Positions 56,091 through 64,000 of a stretch of 64,000 bases of DNA are shown one piece after another. Position 1 is the first letter of the stretch. Each line of letters opens with the position of its first letter. Location of the stretch: positions 1 to 64,000 of the forward strand of contig NZ_VCIW01000011.1 of the NCBI RefSeq assembly GCF_005765165.1, in the 5' to 3' direction. The position numbers and the translations under genes are program-made. The notes below the pieces were generated by a model. The model was not told the origin of the DNA. It ran no database searches and saw only the letters and a program-made list of their open reading frames with translations. Origin of the DNA: Paenibacillus antri (lineage in GTDB: Bacteria > Bacillota > Bacilli > Paenibacillales > YIM-B00363).

Positions 56091-57611
56091 ATGGAACGCA
56101 TCGGCATCATCGACATCGGCTCCAACTCGATCCGTCTAGTCGTCTACGAATGCACGGCGTCTGGCGCGTACCGCGTCATCGACGAAACGAAAGAATCCGC
56201 TCGCCTCAGCGAACGGCTGGATAAGGACGGCCGCATCGCGGAGAGCGATATGCAATACATTACCGACACGCTTCGACGGTTCCAGCTGCTGTGCGAGCAC
56301 CATGGCGCTTCGCGCATTCGCGCCGTCGCGACCGCCGCCGTGCGCAACTCCCCCGACAGCGCGGGAATCGCCCGCGAGCTGACGGAACGGACGGGCCTCG
56401 CCGTCGAAGTGCTCTCGGGCGCCGAGGAAGCGCGGCTCGGCTTCCTCGGCATGATCAACGCCATCGACATCAAGGACGGCTTCGTCATCGACATCGGCGG
56501 CGGGAGCACGGAAGTGCTGTTGTTCCGGGACCGCGCCGTCTTGAAGAGCGTCTCGTTCCCGTTCGGCGCCGTCAATACGATGAAGCGGTTCGGGAAGAAC
56601 GGCGACATCGACGAAGCCGGCGCTCAGGCCATCGTGCGAATGGTCGAAGACGCCGCGCGGGACGAACCGTGGATCGCCTCGGCGCCGGGCTTGCCGCTCG
56701 TCGGTCTCGGCGGCACGATTCGTACGTTATGTAAGGTCGATCAGCGCGATCGCAAGTACTCGCTTCCGATCACCCATCATTACCAGATGACGGAGCAGTC
56801 CGTGGACGACTGGCTGGCGCGGCTCGCCGGCGCGAAGCTCGAGCAGCGCAAGCGAATAGAAGGACTTTCCAAAGACCGCGCGGACATTATTGTACCCGGC
56901 CTGCTGATTCTCCATACCCTGTTCCGCGTAAGCGGCGCATCGCATTACGTGATCAGCGGCTCGGGGCTTCGCGACGGCGTCTTCTTCGAGACGTTCCGTC
57001 CGGACGCGCCGCAGTTCACCGACGTTCTGGAGCACAGCGTGCACAATCTGCTCGCCCTGCACCCATCCGTCTCGCTGAAGCATGTGCTGCATGTGGAGCG
57101 GCTCGCGATGAAGCTGTTCGCGGACTTGACCGAGGAACACGGCTACGGCGGACGGGTCGGCACGTACTTGCACGTCGCCGCTCTCTTGTACCGGATCGGC
57201 ATCTCAATCAATTACTATAACTACTACAAGCATACCTACTACTTGATGGCGCACTCGCGCGTGAACGGCTTGACGCATCGCGAGATTCTGTTATGCGCCT
57301 TGATCGCGTCGTTCAAGAGCGAGAAGCGGCTGAAGCCGCTGTTCGCGGCGCATCGCGATCTGCTCGCCGAAACCGACTTCGGCTTGATCGTCCGGCTCGG
57401 CGCGCTGCTGCAGGTCGCCGTCGCGCTCGACCGCAGCGGGACGCAGCCGATCGCGACGCTGTCCGCCCGGGCGATCGGGCGGGAGCTGCGCCTCGCCGTG
57501 AAGCCGCGGCGCGCGTGGGACATCGAACGGCGCGAGCTGCAGTCGCTGACGAAGGATTTCGGCAAGTCGTGGGGCCTTACTCTGCAGATCGTCGAGTCGC
57601 CGTCTCCATAA
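56091..57611 (+). CDS. ppx: Exopolyphosphatase (Ppx/GppA family)
   Basis: A 506-residue enzyme that releases phosphate from the end of polyphosphate (or hydrolyses pppGpp). IIDIGSNSIRLVVYE is the first ATPase-like loop, VIDIGGGSTEVLLF the second, and FPFGAVNTMKRF and PLVGLGGTIRTL follow. The C-terminal half has an HD-like region (HVLHVERLAMKLF). ATG at 56091 is taken because GAGGAGG lies 9 bases before it; the frame opens earlier at 56052. It is divergent from citZ. Its end overlaps the convergent VOC gene by 35 bases. ppk lies 1.5 kb downstream. Confidence 0.9.
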   Translation: MERIGIIDIGSNSIRLVVYECTASGAYRVIDETKESARLSERLDKDGRIAESDMQYITDTLRRFQLLCEHHGASRIRAVATAAVRNSPDSAGIARELTERTGLAVEVLSGAEEARLGFLGMINAIDIKDGFVIDIGGGSTEVLLFRDRAVLKSVSFPFGAVNTMKRFGKNGDIDEAGAQAIVRMVEDAARDEPWIASAPGLPLVGLGGTIRTLCKVDQRDRKYSLPITHHYQMTEQSVDDWLARLAGAKLEQRKRIEGLSKDRADIIVPGLLILHTLFRVSGASHYVISGSGLRDGVFFETFRPDAPQFTDVLEHSVHNLLALHPSVSLKHVLHVERLAMKLFADLTEEHGYGGRVGTYLHVAALLYRIGISINYYNYYKHTYYLMAHSRVNGLTHREILLCALIASFKSEKRLKPLFAAHRDLLAETDFGLIVRLGALLQVAVALDRSGTQPIATLSARAIGRELRLAVKPRRAWDIERRELQSLTKDFGKSWGLTLQIVESPSP

Positions 57612-57969
57612 ACTCCAACCGGTTCCCGAAGGGGTCGTTCGCATAGAAGCGGACGACCCCTTCGTCCGCTCTGGCGTCGTCGTCGATCACCGAGACGCCG
57701 CTCTTCGCGAGACGCTCGCGCAGCGCGTCGATCCCGGCGACCGCGAACGCCGGGTGCGCCTTCGCGGCCGGCACGAAGTCCGCCTGCACCCCGACATGCA
57801 CCTGATGCCTTCCGCATTGGAACCAGACGCCTCCGCGCCCTGCGAGCGCTTCGGGCTTCGGCAGCTCGTTCCAGCCCAGGGTGCCGGAGAAGAACGTACG
57901 CGCCGCTTCCTCGCATCCCGCCGGCGCGGCCAATTGAATATGGTCGATGCCCTCGAAAACGAATGTCAT
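57577..57969 (-). CDS. VOC-family (glyoxalase/bleomycin resistance fold) protein
   Basis: A 130-residue protein with the two beta-alpha-beta-beta-beta modules of the VOC fold: GIDHIQLAAPAGCEEAARTF and, later, VVRFYANDPFGNRLEFME, where the His and Glu supply metal ligands. Substrate unknown; such proteins often act in detoxification. Start ATG behind GAAGGGGTGAC. An operator with three TGAAAC half-sites overlaps its promoter. Its 3' end overlaps ppx. Confidence 0.85.
   Translation of the reverse strand: MTFVFEGIDHIQLAAPAGCEEAARTFFSGTLGWNELPKPEALAGRGGVWFQCGRHQVHVGVQADFVPAAKAHPAFAVAGIDALRERLAKSGVSVIDDDARADEGVVRFYANDPFGNRLEFMETATRRSAE
57629..57662 (+). terminator. Hairpin inside the VOC gene, possible ppx terminator
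   Basis: AAGGGGTCGT pairs perfectly with ACGACCCCTT 18 bases after the ppx stop, within the VOC coding sequence (FYANDPFG). No T tract, so termination is uncertain. Confidence 0.35.
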
Positions 57970-57985
57970 GTCGGGTCACCCCTTC

Positions 57986-58011
57986 GTTTCATTTGGTGAA
58001 ACTGTGTTTCA
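57986..58011. promoter_or_regulatory. Operator with three half-sites at the VOC promoter
   Basis: GTTTCA-N5-TGAAAC-N3-GTTTCA gives two overlapping perfect dyads. It lies just downstream of the minus-strand -10 box TATACT (58020-58015; -35 TTGCAT at 58041-58036), so a bound regulator would cover the transcription start. Confidence 0.6.
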
Positions 58012-58064
58012 TAAAGTATACCACAATTTTTCCCGATGCAACATCACTGGCGGCACAATCGCCT

Positions 58065-58962
58065 GCCCGCATCCCGCGTTCCCCCGACAAACCGCCGCCC
58101 CCGGCACCTCCGCAGAAACGAACTGCTCAACATTTGATCCCATTTCGCTTAACTGCTCAAATTTTGACACGATCGCGCGCCCGCATCCCGCGTTCCCCCG
58201 ACAAACCGCCGCCCCCGGCACCTCCGCAGAAACGAACTGCTCAACATTTGATCCCATTTCGCTTAACTGCTCAAATTTTGACACGATCGACCGCCCGCAC
58301 TTCGCGTTTCCCCGCCACAACGCCGCCCCCGGCACCTCCGCAGAGACAAACTGCTCAAAATTTGAGCTCATTTCGCCCAACTGCTCAAATTATGACACGA
58401 TCGACCGCCCGCACTTCGTGTTTCCCCGCCACAACGCCGCACCCGGCACCTCCGCAGAGACAAACTGCTCAAAATTTGATCCCATTTCGCTTAACTGCTC
58501 AAATTTTGACACGATCGTCCGCCCGCACTTCGCGTTTCCCCGCCACAACGCCGCCCCCGGCACCTCCGCAGAGACAAACTGCTCAAAATTTGAGCTCATT
58601 TCGCCCAACTGCTCAAATTTTGACACGATCGTCCGTCTCCGTCCTATGTTGCTCTGCCATCCGCCGCAGACGAGAAAAATATAAGCTCAAATTTTGAGCT
58701 TATTTCGACCAATAACTCAAAATTTGACACTATCGCCCGCACACGGACTCCGTTCCTCCCGCCACACCGCCGCCCGCCCGCCACCATCCTCGAACATAAG
58801 CTCAATTCTGAGCTTATTCCGACGAATAAGCGCATATTTGACACTATCGCCCGCACACGGACTTCGTTCCTCCCGCCATACCGCCGCCCGCGCCGCCACC
58901 AGCACGAAAATAAGCTCAAGCCTGAGCTTATTGCCGCGAATAAGCGCATATTTGACACTAAG
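58065..58962. repeat. Tandem repeat array, family A, about eight 114-bp units
   Basis: Units begin at 58065, 58179, 58293, 58407 and 58521 (each exactly 114 bp), then a degenerate 100-bp unit at 58635, then 114-bp units at 58735 and 58849. Units 1 and 2 are almost identical. Each unit has a GC-rich half (GCCCGCA ... GGCACCTCCGCAGA) and an AT-rich half with two direct copies of CTGCTCAAAATTTGA about 30 bases apart, ending TTTTGACACGATCG. In the last three units the motif becomes AAGCTCAAATTTTGAGCTT, a palindrome. The period is a multiple of 3, so several frames stay open through it, but no coding evidence is seen. It fills most of the gene-free stretch 57970-59033. Confidence 0.92.
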
Positions 58963-58985
58963 CACGGCACTTCCATAACGCAGAA

Positions 58986-59018
58986 AACCCGCTCGGCCAC
59001 GACACTGCCGAGCGGGTT
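58986..59018 (-). terminator. Terminator of ppk
   Basis: A perfect 12-bp stem, AACCCGCTCGGC with GCCGAGCGGGTT, followed by TTCTG on the minus strand. Confidence 0.85.
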
Positions 59019-59033
59019 CCCCCTCGAAACAAC

Positions 59034-61130
59034 CTACCGCACCTTCCACTTCTCGATCTTCAGCGCCTCGAATTGGCTTCGCAGCGGCGCACCGCCGCCC
59101 TTCACCCTCGCGTACGCGCCGCTCGAGAGCAGCTCCCGCGCCTTGACGTTGTCCCGGAGCGCCAGCTCCAGCAGATGAATCAAGCTCTGCCGGATTTTCC
59201 GGTCGAACACCGGGCACATCAGCTCGATCCGGCGCGTCAAGTTGCGAGTCATCCAATCCGCGCTGGCGATGTACACCTCGGGGTCGCCCCCGTTTTCGAA
59301 ATAAAACACCCGCGAATGCTCGAGGAACCGGTCCACGATCGAGATGACGCGCACGTTCTGCGACAGCCCCGGCACGCCGGGACGCAAGCTGCAGACGCCG
59401 CGCACGATCAGCTCGATCTTCACGCCCGCTTGGCTCGCCTCGTATAAGACGTCGATGATCTCCTGATGCGAAAGCGAATTGATCTTCGCCACGATGCGCG
59501 CCGGCTTCCCCGCCCGCGCGTTGTCCGCTTCGCGGCGAATGAGCCGGAACAGCTGATCGCGCAGCCCGTTCGGCGCCACGCTGAGCGCCTTCCAATCCCG
59601 CGGCGCCGAGTAGCCGGTCATCTCGTTGAACAACGCCGACGCGTCCTCGCCGATCACGGGATGCGACGTAAACAAACCGACGTCCGTGTACAGCTTCGCG
59701 GTCGCGTCGTTATAGTTGCCGGTGCCGACATGGACGTACCGGCGCAAGCCGCTCGACTCTTGCCGGACGACGAGCAGCAGCTTCGCGTGCGTCTTCAGCC
59801 CGACGAGGCCGTAGACGACGTGACAGCCCGACTGCTCCAGCCGGCGCGCCCACGCGATGTTGCGTTCCTCGTCGAACCGCGCCTTCAGCTCGACGACGAC
59901 CGTCACCTGCTTCCCCGCCTCGGCCGCCTGCTGCAGCGACTGCACGAGCAGCGAGTTGCCGCTCACCCGGTACAACGTCATCTTGATCGCCAGCACCTTC
60001 GGATCGTGCGCCGCCTGCGTGACGAAGTCGGTGACCGCGTCGAACGACTCGTACGGGTGATGCACGAGCACGTCCTGCTTGGTGAACGCCGCGAACAGAT
60101 CGCCGCCCGCCTTGCCCTCCTCGTCGACGAGCTCCTTCGGATAGACGGGCTTCACCGGCGGATACCGGAGCGCGTCGTACCCCGGCAGCGTCGCCGCGAA
60201 CTTCATCAGGAACGTCAGGTCGAGCGGACCGTCGTACACGAAGACGTGATCGTCGACTTCGAATTCCTCCTGCAGCATCTCGAGCGCGTACGGGTGCATG
60301 CCTTTCTCGATTTCGAGACGGACGGGCGAACCCCAACGACGTTTGCGGAGCTCCTTTTCGATTTCTTCGAGCAAGTCCTCCGCGCCTTCCTCGTTGAGCG
60401 TCATATCCGCGTTGCGCGTCAGACGGAACGAGTGGACGGCGATCGGCACGTATCCCGTAAACAACGAATGAATATGCCGCTTGATGATCGTCTCCATGAG
60501 GATGAATTCGAGCTTCTTGCTGTTTTGCCGACGGGGCAGCTGCACCGTCCGCTGCAAAATCGAAGGCACTTGCACGATCGCGAAATACGGTTCCTCGTCG
60601 ATGTCGCCGTCGCGTCGCAGCACGACCGCGAGGTACACGCCGAGCGTATGCACCAACGGGAACGGACGGCTCTGATCGACCGCCATCGGCGTCAATACCG
60701 GGAACACGATGTCGTGGTAGAATCGGTCCATCGCCGCGCGCTGCGTCGCGTTCAGGTCGTCGTACTCCGAGACGCAGCAGATGCCTTCCTTCGCGAGCAG
60801 CCGCATAAGCTCCCGATACGTTTTGTATTGATCGTGCACAAGCTCGCCCGTGCGCTTCATGATACGCTTGACGAGGCCGGAAGGCGTATAGCCGGAGAAA
60901 TCCTTCTTCTGATAACCCGCCTTGATCTGATCGATCATGCCCGCGACCCGCACGCTCATGAATTCGTCGAAATTCGACGAGACGATCGACAGAAATTTCA
61001 CCCGCTCCAGCAGCGGCGTATCCGGGTCCTGCGCTTCCTCCAGCACCCTCCGATTGAATTGCAGCCAGCTCAAGTCGCGATTGACGTAGCGATTGCTTAC
61101 ATCCCTAGCCGCATGGTCTTTCTTGGTCAC
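59034..61130 (-). CDS. ppk: Polyphosphate kinase (PPK1)
   Basis: A 698-residue membrane-associated enzyme that makes polyphosphate from ATP. YVNRDLSWLQFNRRVLEEA opens the N-terminal domain. HVGTGNYNDATAKLYTDVG carries the autophosphorylated His and FLEHSRVFYFENGGDPEVY the second catalytic His. Arg residues of IASADWMTRNLTRRIEL bind phosphate. GTG at 61130 with GGAGGG 9 bases ahead is preferred; ATG at 61169 (GGGAG 10 bases ahead) is also possible. The longest frame (ATG 61196) starts inside the PhoP-like box. It is downstream of fxsA and faces ppx across the repeat array. Confidence 0.94.
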   Translation of the reverse strand: MTKKDHAARDVSNRYVNRDLSWLQFNRRVLEEAQDPDTPLLERVKFLSIVSSNFDEFMSVRVAGMIDQIKAGYQKKDFSGYTPSGLVKRIMKRTGELVHDQYKTYRELMRLLAKEGICCVSEYDDLNATQRAAMDRFYHDIVFPVLTPMAVDQSRPFPLVHTLGVYLAVVLRRDGDIDEEPYFAIVQVPSILQRTVQLPRRQNSKKLEFILMETIIKRHIHSLFTGYVPIAVHSFRLTRNADMTLNEEGAEDLLEEIEKELRKRRWGSPVRLEIEKGMHPYALEMLQEEFEVDDHVFVYDGPLDLTFLMKFAATLPGYDALRYPPVKPVYPKELVDEEGKAGGDLFAAFTKQDVLVHHPYESFDAVTDFVTQAAHDPKVLAIKMTLYRVSGNSLLVQSLQQAAEAGKQVTVVVELKARFDEERNIAWARRLEQSGCHVVYGLVGLKTHAKLLLVVRQESSGLRRYVHVGTGNYNDATAKLYTDVGLFTSHPVIGEDASALFNEMTGYSAPRDWKALSVAPNGLRDQLFRLIRREADNARAGKPARIVAKINSLSHQEIIDVLYEASQAGVKIELIVRGVCSLRPGVPGLSQNVRVISIVDRFLEHSRVFYFENGGDPEVYIASADWMTRNLTRRIELMCPVFDRKIRQSLIHLLELALRDNVKARELLSSGAYARVKGGGAPLRSQFEALKIEKWKVR

Positions 61131-61195
61131 GCCGTACCACCCTCCGCGCCGAATCCTGTTCACCTTCATCGTACCGCTTCTCCCGACTCCAATCA

Positions 61196-61212
61196 TGTTA
61201 AGGTTTTGTAAA
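61196..61212 (-). promoter_or_regulatory. Candidate PhoP half-box upstream of ppk
   Basis: TTTACA-N5-TTAACA on the minus strand: two consensus PhoP hexamers 11 bases apart, just after the fxsA stop. The flanking positions do not continue the pattern, so only two of the usual four repeats are seen. Confidence 0.5.
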
Positions 61213-61221
61213 GACGCGAAT

Positions 61222-61611
61222 TTATCGGAAGAATCGCAGCTCGCCCCGGTCGATCTTCCGTTTGATGAACTTCAAGAGCGCTCCTTTGAAAAAGAACCTC
61301 GTCCCCGGAAACACCAGTACGATCCCGAGCGCATCGCTCAGGAACCCGGGGGTCAGCATCAACAAACCGCCGGCGAAAATGCAAATGCCGTCCAGAATCG
61401 ACGACGTCGGAACGATGCCGCGCGACATTTCCATTCTCGCGTATTCGAGCACGCGGCGGCCTTCGCGCTTCGCGAGATACGCCCCGGCGAAGCCCATGAC
61501 CACGATCAAAGCGAACGTCTGCCAGCCGCCGATCAGCCGCCCCGTCTCGAGCAAAATCCAAATCTCGAGCGCGGGAACGAGCACCATCAGGAGCACCAAC
61601 CATCGGAACAT
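61222..61611 (-). CDS. fxsA: FxsA family membrane protein
   Basis: A 129-residue protein with three or four helices. PALEIWILLETGRLIGGWQTF, GAYLAKREGRRVLEYAR and GGLLMLTPGFLSDALGIVLV are the FxsA signature. FxsA is known in E. coli for suppressing F-plasmid exclusion of phage T7 when overproduced; its normal role is unclear. Start ATG behind GAGGAGGGAATAATCG. It lies 3 bases after the thioesterase stop. Confidence 0.88.
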   Translation of the reverse strand: MFRWLVLLMVLVPALEIWILLETGRLIGGWQTFALIVVMGFAGAYLAKREGRRVLEYARMEMSRGIVPTSSILDGICIFAGGLLMLTPGFLSDALGIVLVFPGTRFFFKGALLKFIKRKIDRGELRFFR

Positions 61612-61614
61612 CGA

Positions 61615-62043
61615 TTATTCCCTCCTCTCGGCGGCTTGGGACAACGCCTCGTAGATGTCGGGGGCCGCCTTGGACAAGCGCACCGGCTTCCACTCGCGGT
61701 CGACCCACACATGCGTGGACGTGCCGGCGACAAGGAGTCGATCCGGTTCGTCCGCGCGCGCGATTTCGTATTCGAACGACAGGCGCACCGGCCCCAGCTC
61801 CTTGATTCTGCACCGGACGACGACCTCGTCGTCGTAGCGGGCCGGGTGCTTATACTGAATCGTAATGTCGACGACCGGCAGCAGCAGCCCCCGCTCTTCG
61901 ATCGCGCGGTATGCGAAGCCGTGCGCCCGCGTCCAGTCGGTGCGCGCGATCTCGAACCATGTTAAGTAATTGCCGTGATAGACGACGCCCATCGCGTCCG
62001 TCTCCTGATATCGCACCCGGACCGTTACCTCATGCCAGGACAT
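61615..62043 (-). CDS. Acyl-CoA thioesterase, YbgC/4HBT hotdog family
   Basis: A 142-residue single hotdog-fold enzyme. VRYQETDAMGVVYHGNYLTWFE contains the catalytic Asp and the HGNYL motif of the 4-hydroxybenzoyl-CoA thioesterase group, and VVDITIQYKHPARYDDEVVV follows. It should hydrolyse short acyl-CoA or related thioesters. Start ATG behind GGAGAGGGGAGCGG. It leads into fxsA and ppk and is preceded by pyk after 199 bases. Confidence 0.87.
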   Translation of the reverse strand: MSWHEVTVRVRYQETDAMGVVYHGNYLTWFEIARTDWTRAHGFAYRAIEERGLLLPVVDITIQYKHPARYDDEVVVRCRIKELGPVRLSFEYEIARADEPDRLLVAGTSTHVWVDREWKPVRLSKAAPDIYEALSQAAERRE

Positions 62044-62077
62044 GCTCCGCTCCCCTCTCCTTCGCCGACGACGACAA

Positions 62078-62101
62078 GGGCGGCGCCGGACGGCGCCGCC
62101 C
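62078..62101. other. GC-rich hairpin between pyk and the thioesterase gene
   Basis: GGGCGGCGCC pairs perfectly with GGCGCCGCCC over a 4-base loop. No T tract. It lies 35 bases upstream of the thioesterase start, so it may be a weak pyk terminator or leader structure. Confidence 0.45.
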
Positions 62102-62242
62102 GAGCAGCGTGCTTGTAAGTCGGTATATATTTAGAGATCAGACTGAACTTGCTTCGTTCGCCCCTACTCCCTGATCTCGGAAGAAAACCTTCCGCTTAAC
62201 GACGTACCCGCTTCCTCGCCATTGCTTCGATAGGGGTTATTC

Positions 62243-63997
62243 TTATAATACGTTCGACTTGCCGGAATAAATGACTCCGAGTTCCGCGTATACGGACACT
62301 TCCGCGCCTTCCTGCAAGAGGTTCGTCGCGTCTTTCACGCCGACGATGACCGGCATGCCGAGGCTGAGCGCCACGACGGCCGCATGCGACGTAATGCCGC
62401 CGGATTCCGTAATGATCGCGGACGCGCGTTCGAACGCCGGCACATAGTCCTTATCGGTCGAGATCGTCACGAGAATGTCGCCCGCTTGCGTCTTCTCGAG
62501 CGCTTCCTTCGCGCTCCGCGCGACGACGACCTTGCCGCTAGCGCTCTGCGTGCCGATGCCTTGGCCCTTGGCGATCATCTGGCCGATCTGATGGATCTTG
62601 ATCAGGTTCGTCGCGCCCGATCGGCCGACCGGCACGCCCGCCGTAATGACGACGAGATCGCCGTGGTGGACCAGACCGCTGCGCTGCGCCGCCGAGACGG
62701 ACATATCGAACAGCTCGTCCGTATTCGCGGCTTCCTCGCCCTTCACCGGGAACACGCCGAACACGAGGTTGAGACGGCGCATGACGGACTCGTCCGGCGT
62801 GACCGCGATGATCGGCGCCTTCGGACGGTACTTCGATACCATGCGCGCCGTGTAGCCCGACTCCGTCGGCGTAATGATCGCCTTCGCGTCGAGGTCGAGC
62901 GCCGAGTTGGCGACCGCCTGCGAGATCGCTTCCGTCACGCTCGTCTGCTGCGCGTTCGCTTGGCGAAGGAAAATTTCGCGGTATTCGAGCGCGGATTCCG
63001 CCCGCTCGGCGATGCGCGCCATCGTCTGGACCGACTCGACCGGGTACTTGCCCGCCGCCGTCTCGCCGGACAGCATCGTCGCGTCCGTGCCGTCGAAGAT
63101 CGCGTTCGCCACGTCGCTGGCTTCCGCGCGCGTCGGGCGCGGCATGCGCTGCATCGAATCGAGCATCTGCGTCGCCGTAATGACCGGCTTGCCGGCGCGG
63201 TTGCACATCTCGATCATCCGCTTCTGCACGAGCGGCACTTCTTCCGCCGGAATTTCTACGCCGAGGTCGCCGCGAGCGACCATCAAGCCGTCGGACACCT
63301 CGAGAATTTCGGCGAGATTGTCCACGCCTTCTTGATTTTCGATCTTGGAGATGATCTGGATATGCTGCGCGTTATGCTCTTCGAGAATGGCGCGAATTTC
63401 CATGACGTCGCTCGCCTTGCGGACGAACGAAGCCGCGATGAAGTCGATGCCTTGCTGAATGCCGAAGCGGATGTCCGCCGCGTCCTTCTCCGTAATGCCC
63501 GGCAGGTTGATGCGCACGCCCGGCACGTTGACGCCCTTGCGGCTCTTGATCGGACCGTTGTTCACGATGCGGCAGACGATATCCGTGCCCTTGATCTCCT
63601 CGACGCGCAGCCCGATGAGGCCGTCGTCGATCAGGATCGTCGAGCCGACGTGCACGTCTTGCGGCAGCTGGTTGTAGCTGACCGGCACGCGGTTGCGATC
63701 GCCTAAAATCTCTTCGGTCGTCAGCGTAATCGTCTCGCCTTGCACGAGCTCGATCGGCTCTTCCTTCAGCTTGCCGAGGCGGATTTCCGGCCCCTTCGTA
63801 TCGAGAAGGATGGAAACCGTCTTGCCGAGCTCCTCGCGAACCTTCTTAATGTTCGTGATGCGTCCGCCGTGCTCTTCGAAATCTCCGTGCGAAAAGTTCA
63901 GCCGAGCGACGTTCATGCCGGCGAGCACCAGCTTCTTCAGGTTTTCCGGCGATTCCGATGCGGGGCCGATCGTACATACGATTTTTGTCTTGCGCAT
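62243..63997 (-). CDS. pyk: Pyruvate kinase with C-terminal PEP-type domain
   Basis: A 584-residue glycolytic enzyme that makes pyruvate and ATP from phosphoenolpyruvate and [15 protein letters not shown] opens the barrel, [10 protein letters not shown] binds the nucleotide, and [20 protein letters not shown] and [12 protein letters not shown] are the family signature. The C-terminal extension (about 475-584) has [19 protein letters not shown], the mobile-domain-like module found in Bacillus and Geobacillus enzymes. The start ATG lies 3 bases from the window end, so its promoter and any upstream pfkA are not visible. Confidence 0.96.
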   Translation of the reverse strand: MRKTKIVCTIGPASESPENLKKLVLAGMNVARLNFSHGDFEEHGGRITNIKKVREELGKTVSILLDTKGPEIRLGKLKEEPIELVQGETITLTTEEILGDRNRVPVSYNQLPQDVHVGSTILIDDGLIGLRVEEIKGTDIVCRIVNNGPIKSRKGVNVPGVRINLPGITEKDAADIRFGIQQGIDFIAASFVRKASDVMEIRAILEEHNAQHIQIISKIENQEGVDNLAEILEVSDGLMVARGDLGVEIPAEEVPLVQKRMIEMCNRAGKPVITATQMLDSMQRMPRPTRAEASDVANAIFDGTDATMLSGETAAGKYPVESVQTMARIAERAESALEYREIFLRQANAQQTSVTEAISQAVANSALDLDAKAIITPTESGYTARMVSKYRPKAPIIAVTPDESVMRRLNLVFGVFPVKGEEAANTDELFDMSVSAAQRSGLVHHGDLVVITAGVPVGRSGATNLIKIHQIGQMIAKGQGIGTQSASGKVVVARSAKEALEKTQAGDILVTISTDKDYVPAFERASAIITESGGITSHAAVVALSLGMPVIVGVKDATNLLQEGAEVSVYAELGVIYSGKSNVL

Positions 63998-64000
63998 GGT

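Noticed and set aside
57947-58697. Two overlapping 244-245 codon frames through the repeat array (plus strand)
   Set aside because: They exist because the 114-bp period preserves frame; two frames are open at once and the peptides are low-complexity.
58065-58962. CRISPR array
   Set aside because: Units are 114 bp and directly contiguous, with no unique spacers and no cas genes nearby.

Overview
The window looks like a chromosomal segment of a high-GC, spore-forming Firmicute of the Paenibacillaceae (Paenibacillus-like). The evidence is AGGAGG-type ribosome binding sites, a qoxABCD quinol oxidase, a citZ-icd-mdh operon with a CcpC-type dyad, PhoR/PhoP, a short Sda-type sporulation checkpoint gene, an SLH-domain surface protein, YesM/YesN regulators next to sugar ABC transporters, and a BmrCD-like exporter pair. 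Most genes lie on the minus strand. Codon use is strongly GC-biased, which creates long antisense open frames that are not genes.

Layout. 1-0.7 kb: the end of an IS1595-like transposase, followed by a pair of 31-bp direct repeats. 0.7-3 kb: a GH4 alpha-galactosidase diverging from an AraC regulator. 3.1-5.8 kb: a TetR regulator with an operator-like promoter, a short flavoprotein and a DUF3231 protein. 5.8-14.4 kb: a D-apiose/D-apionate catabolic locus. On the minus strand, apnO, an ApsD-like dehydrogenase, apnL and a GH2 beta-galactosidase form one operon. The decarboxylase oiaC and a GntR regulator diverge from it. The shared promoter region carries a perfect ATTGTATACAAT palindrome. 14.8-18.6 kb: a heterodimeric ABC exporter. 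19.3-23.3 kb: qoxABCD. 24-33.7 kb: a carbohydrate operon (solute-binding protein, two permeases, GH43 arabinofuranosidase, a second binding protein, YesM kinase, YesN regulator) that resembles the sugar-sensing three-component systems of Geobacillus.

34-43 kb: a 2179-residue secreted protein with lamin-tail domains, a metallophosphoesterase and SLH domains. It lies 6 bases downstream of a HupE/UreJ-like membrane protein. In front of the pair are four TT-rich hexamers spaced exactly 11 bp apart, as in a PhoP box. 43-50 kb: a small unknown protein, a diguanylate cyclase, sda, phoP, phoR and a class I fumarase. 50-56 kb: a YfbR-like nucleotidase, a membrane protein, a second DUF3231 protein, and mdh, icd and citZ. 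56-64 kb: ppx, a VOC protein, a 0.9-kb tandem repeat array, ppk (with a second PhoP-like box), fxsA, a thioesterase and pyruvate kinase.

Two themes join the parts. One is plant-glycan use (galactosides, arabinosides, apiose). The other is phosphate: PhoR/PhoP, polyphosphate kinase and exopolyphosphatase, and a surface phosphoesterase behind a candidate PhoP box. The intergenic DNA also holds at least three dispersed repeat families that no gene explains. The largest is a 114-bp unit present about eight times in tandem at 58 kb and once, reversed, at 23.7 kb.
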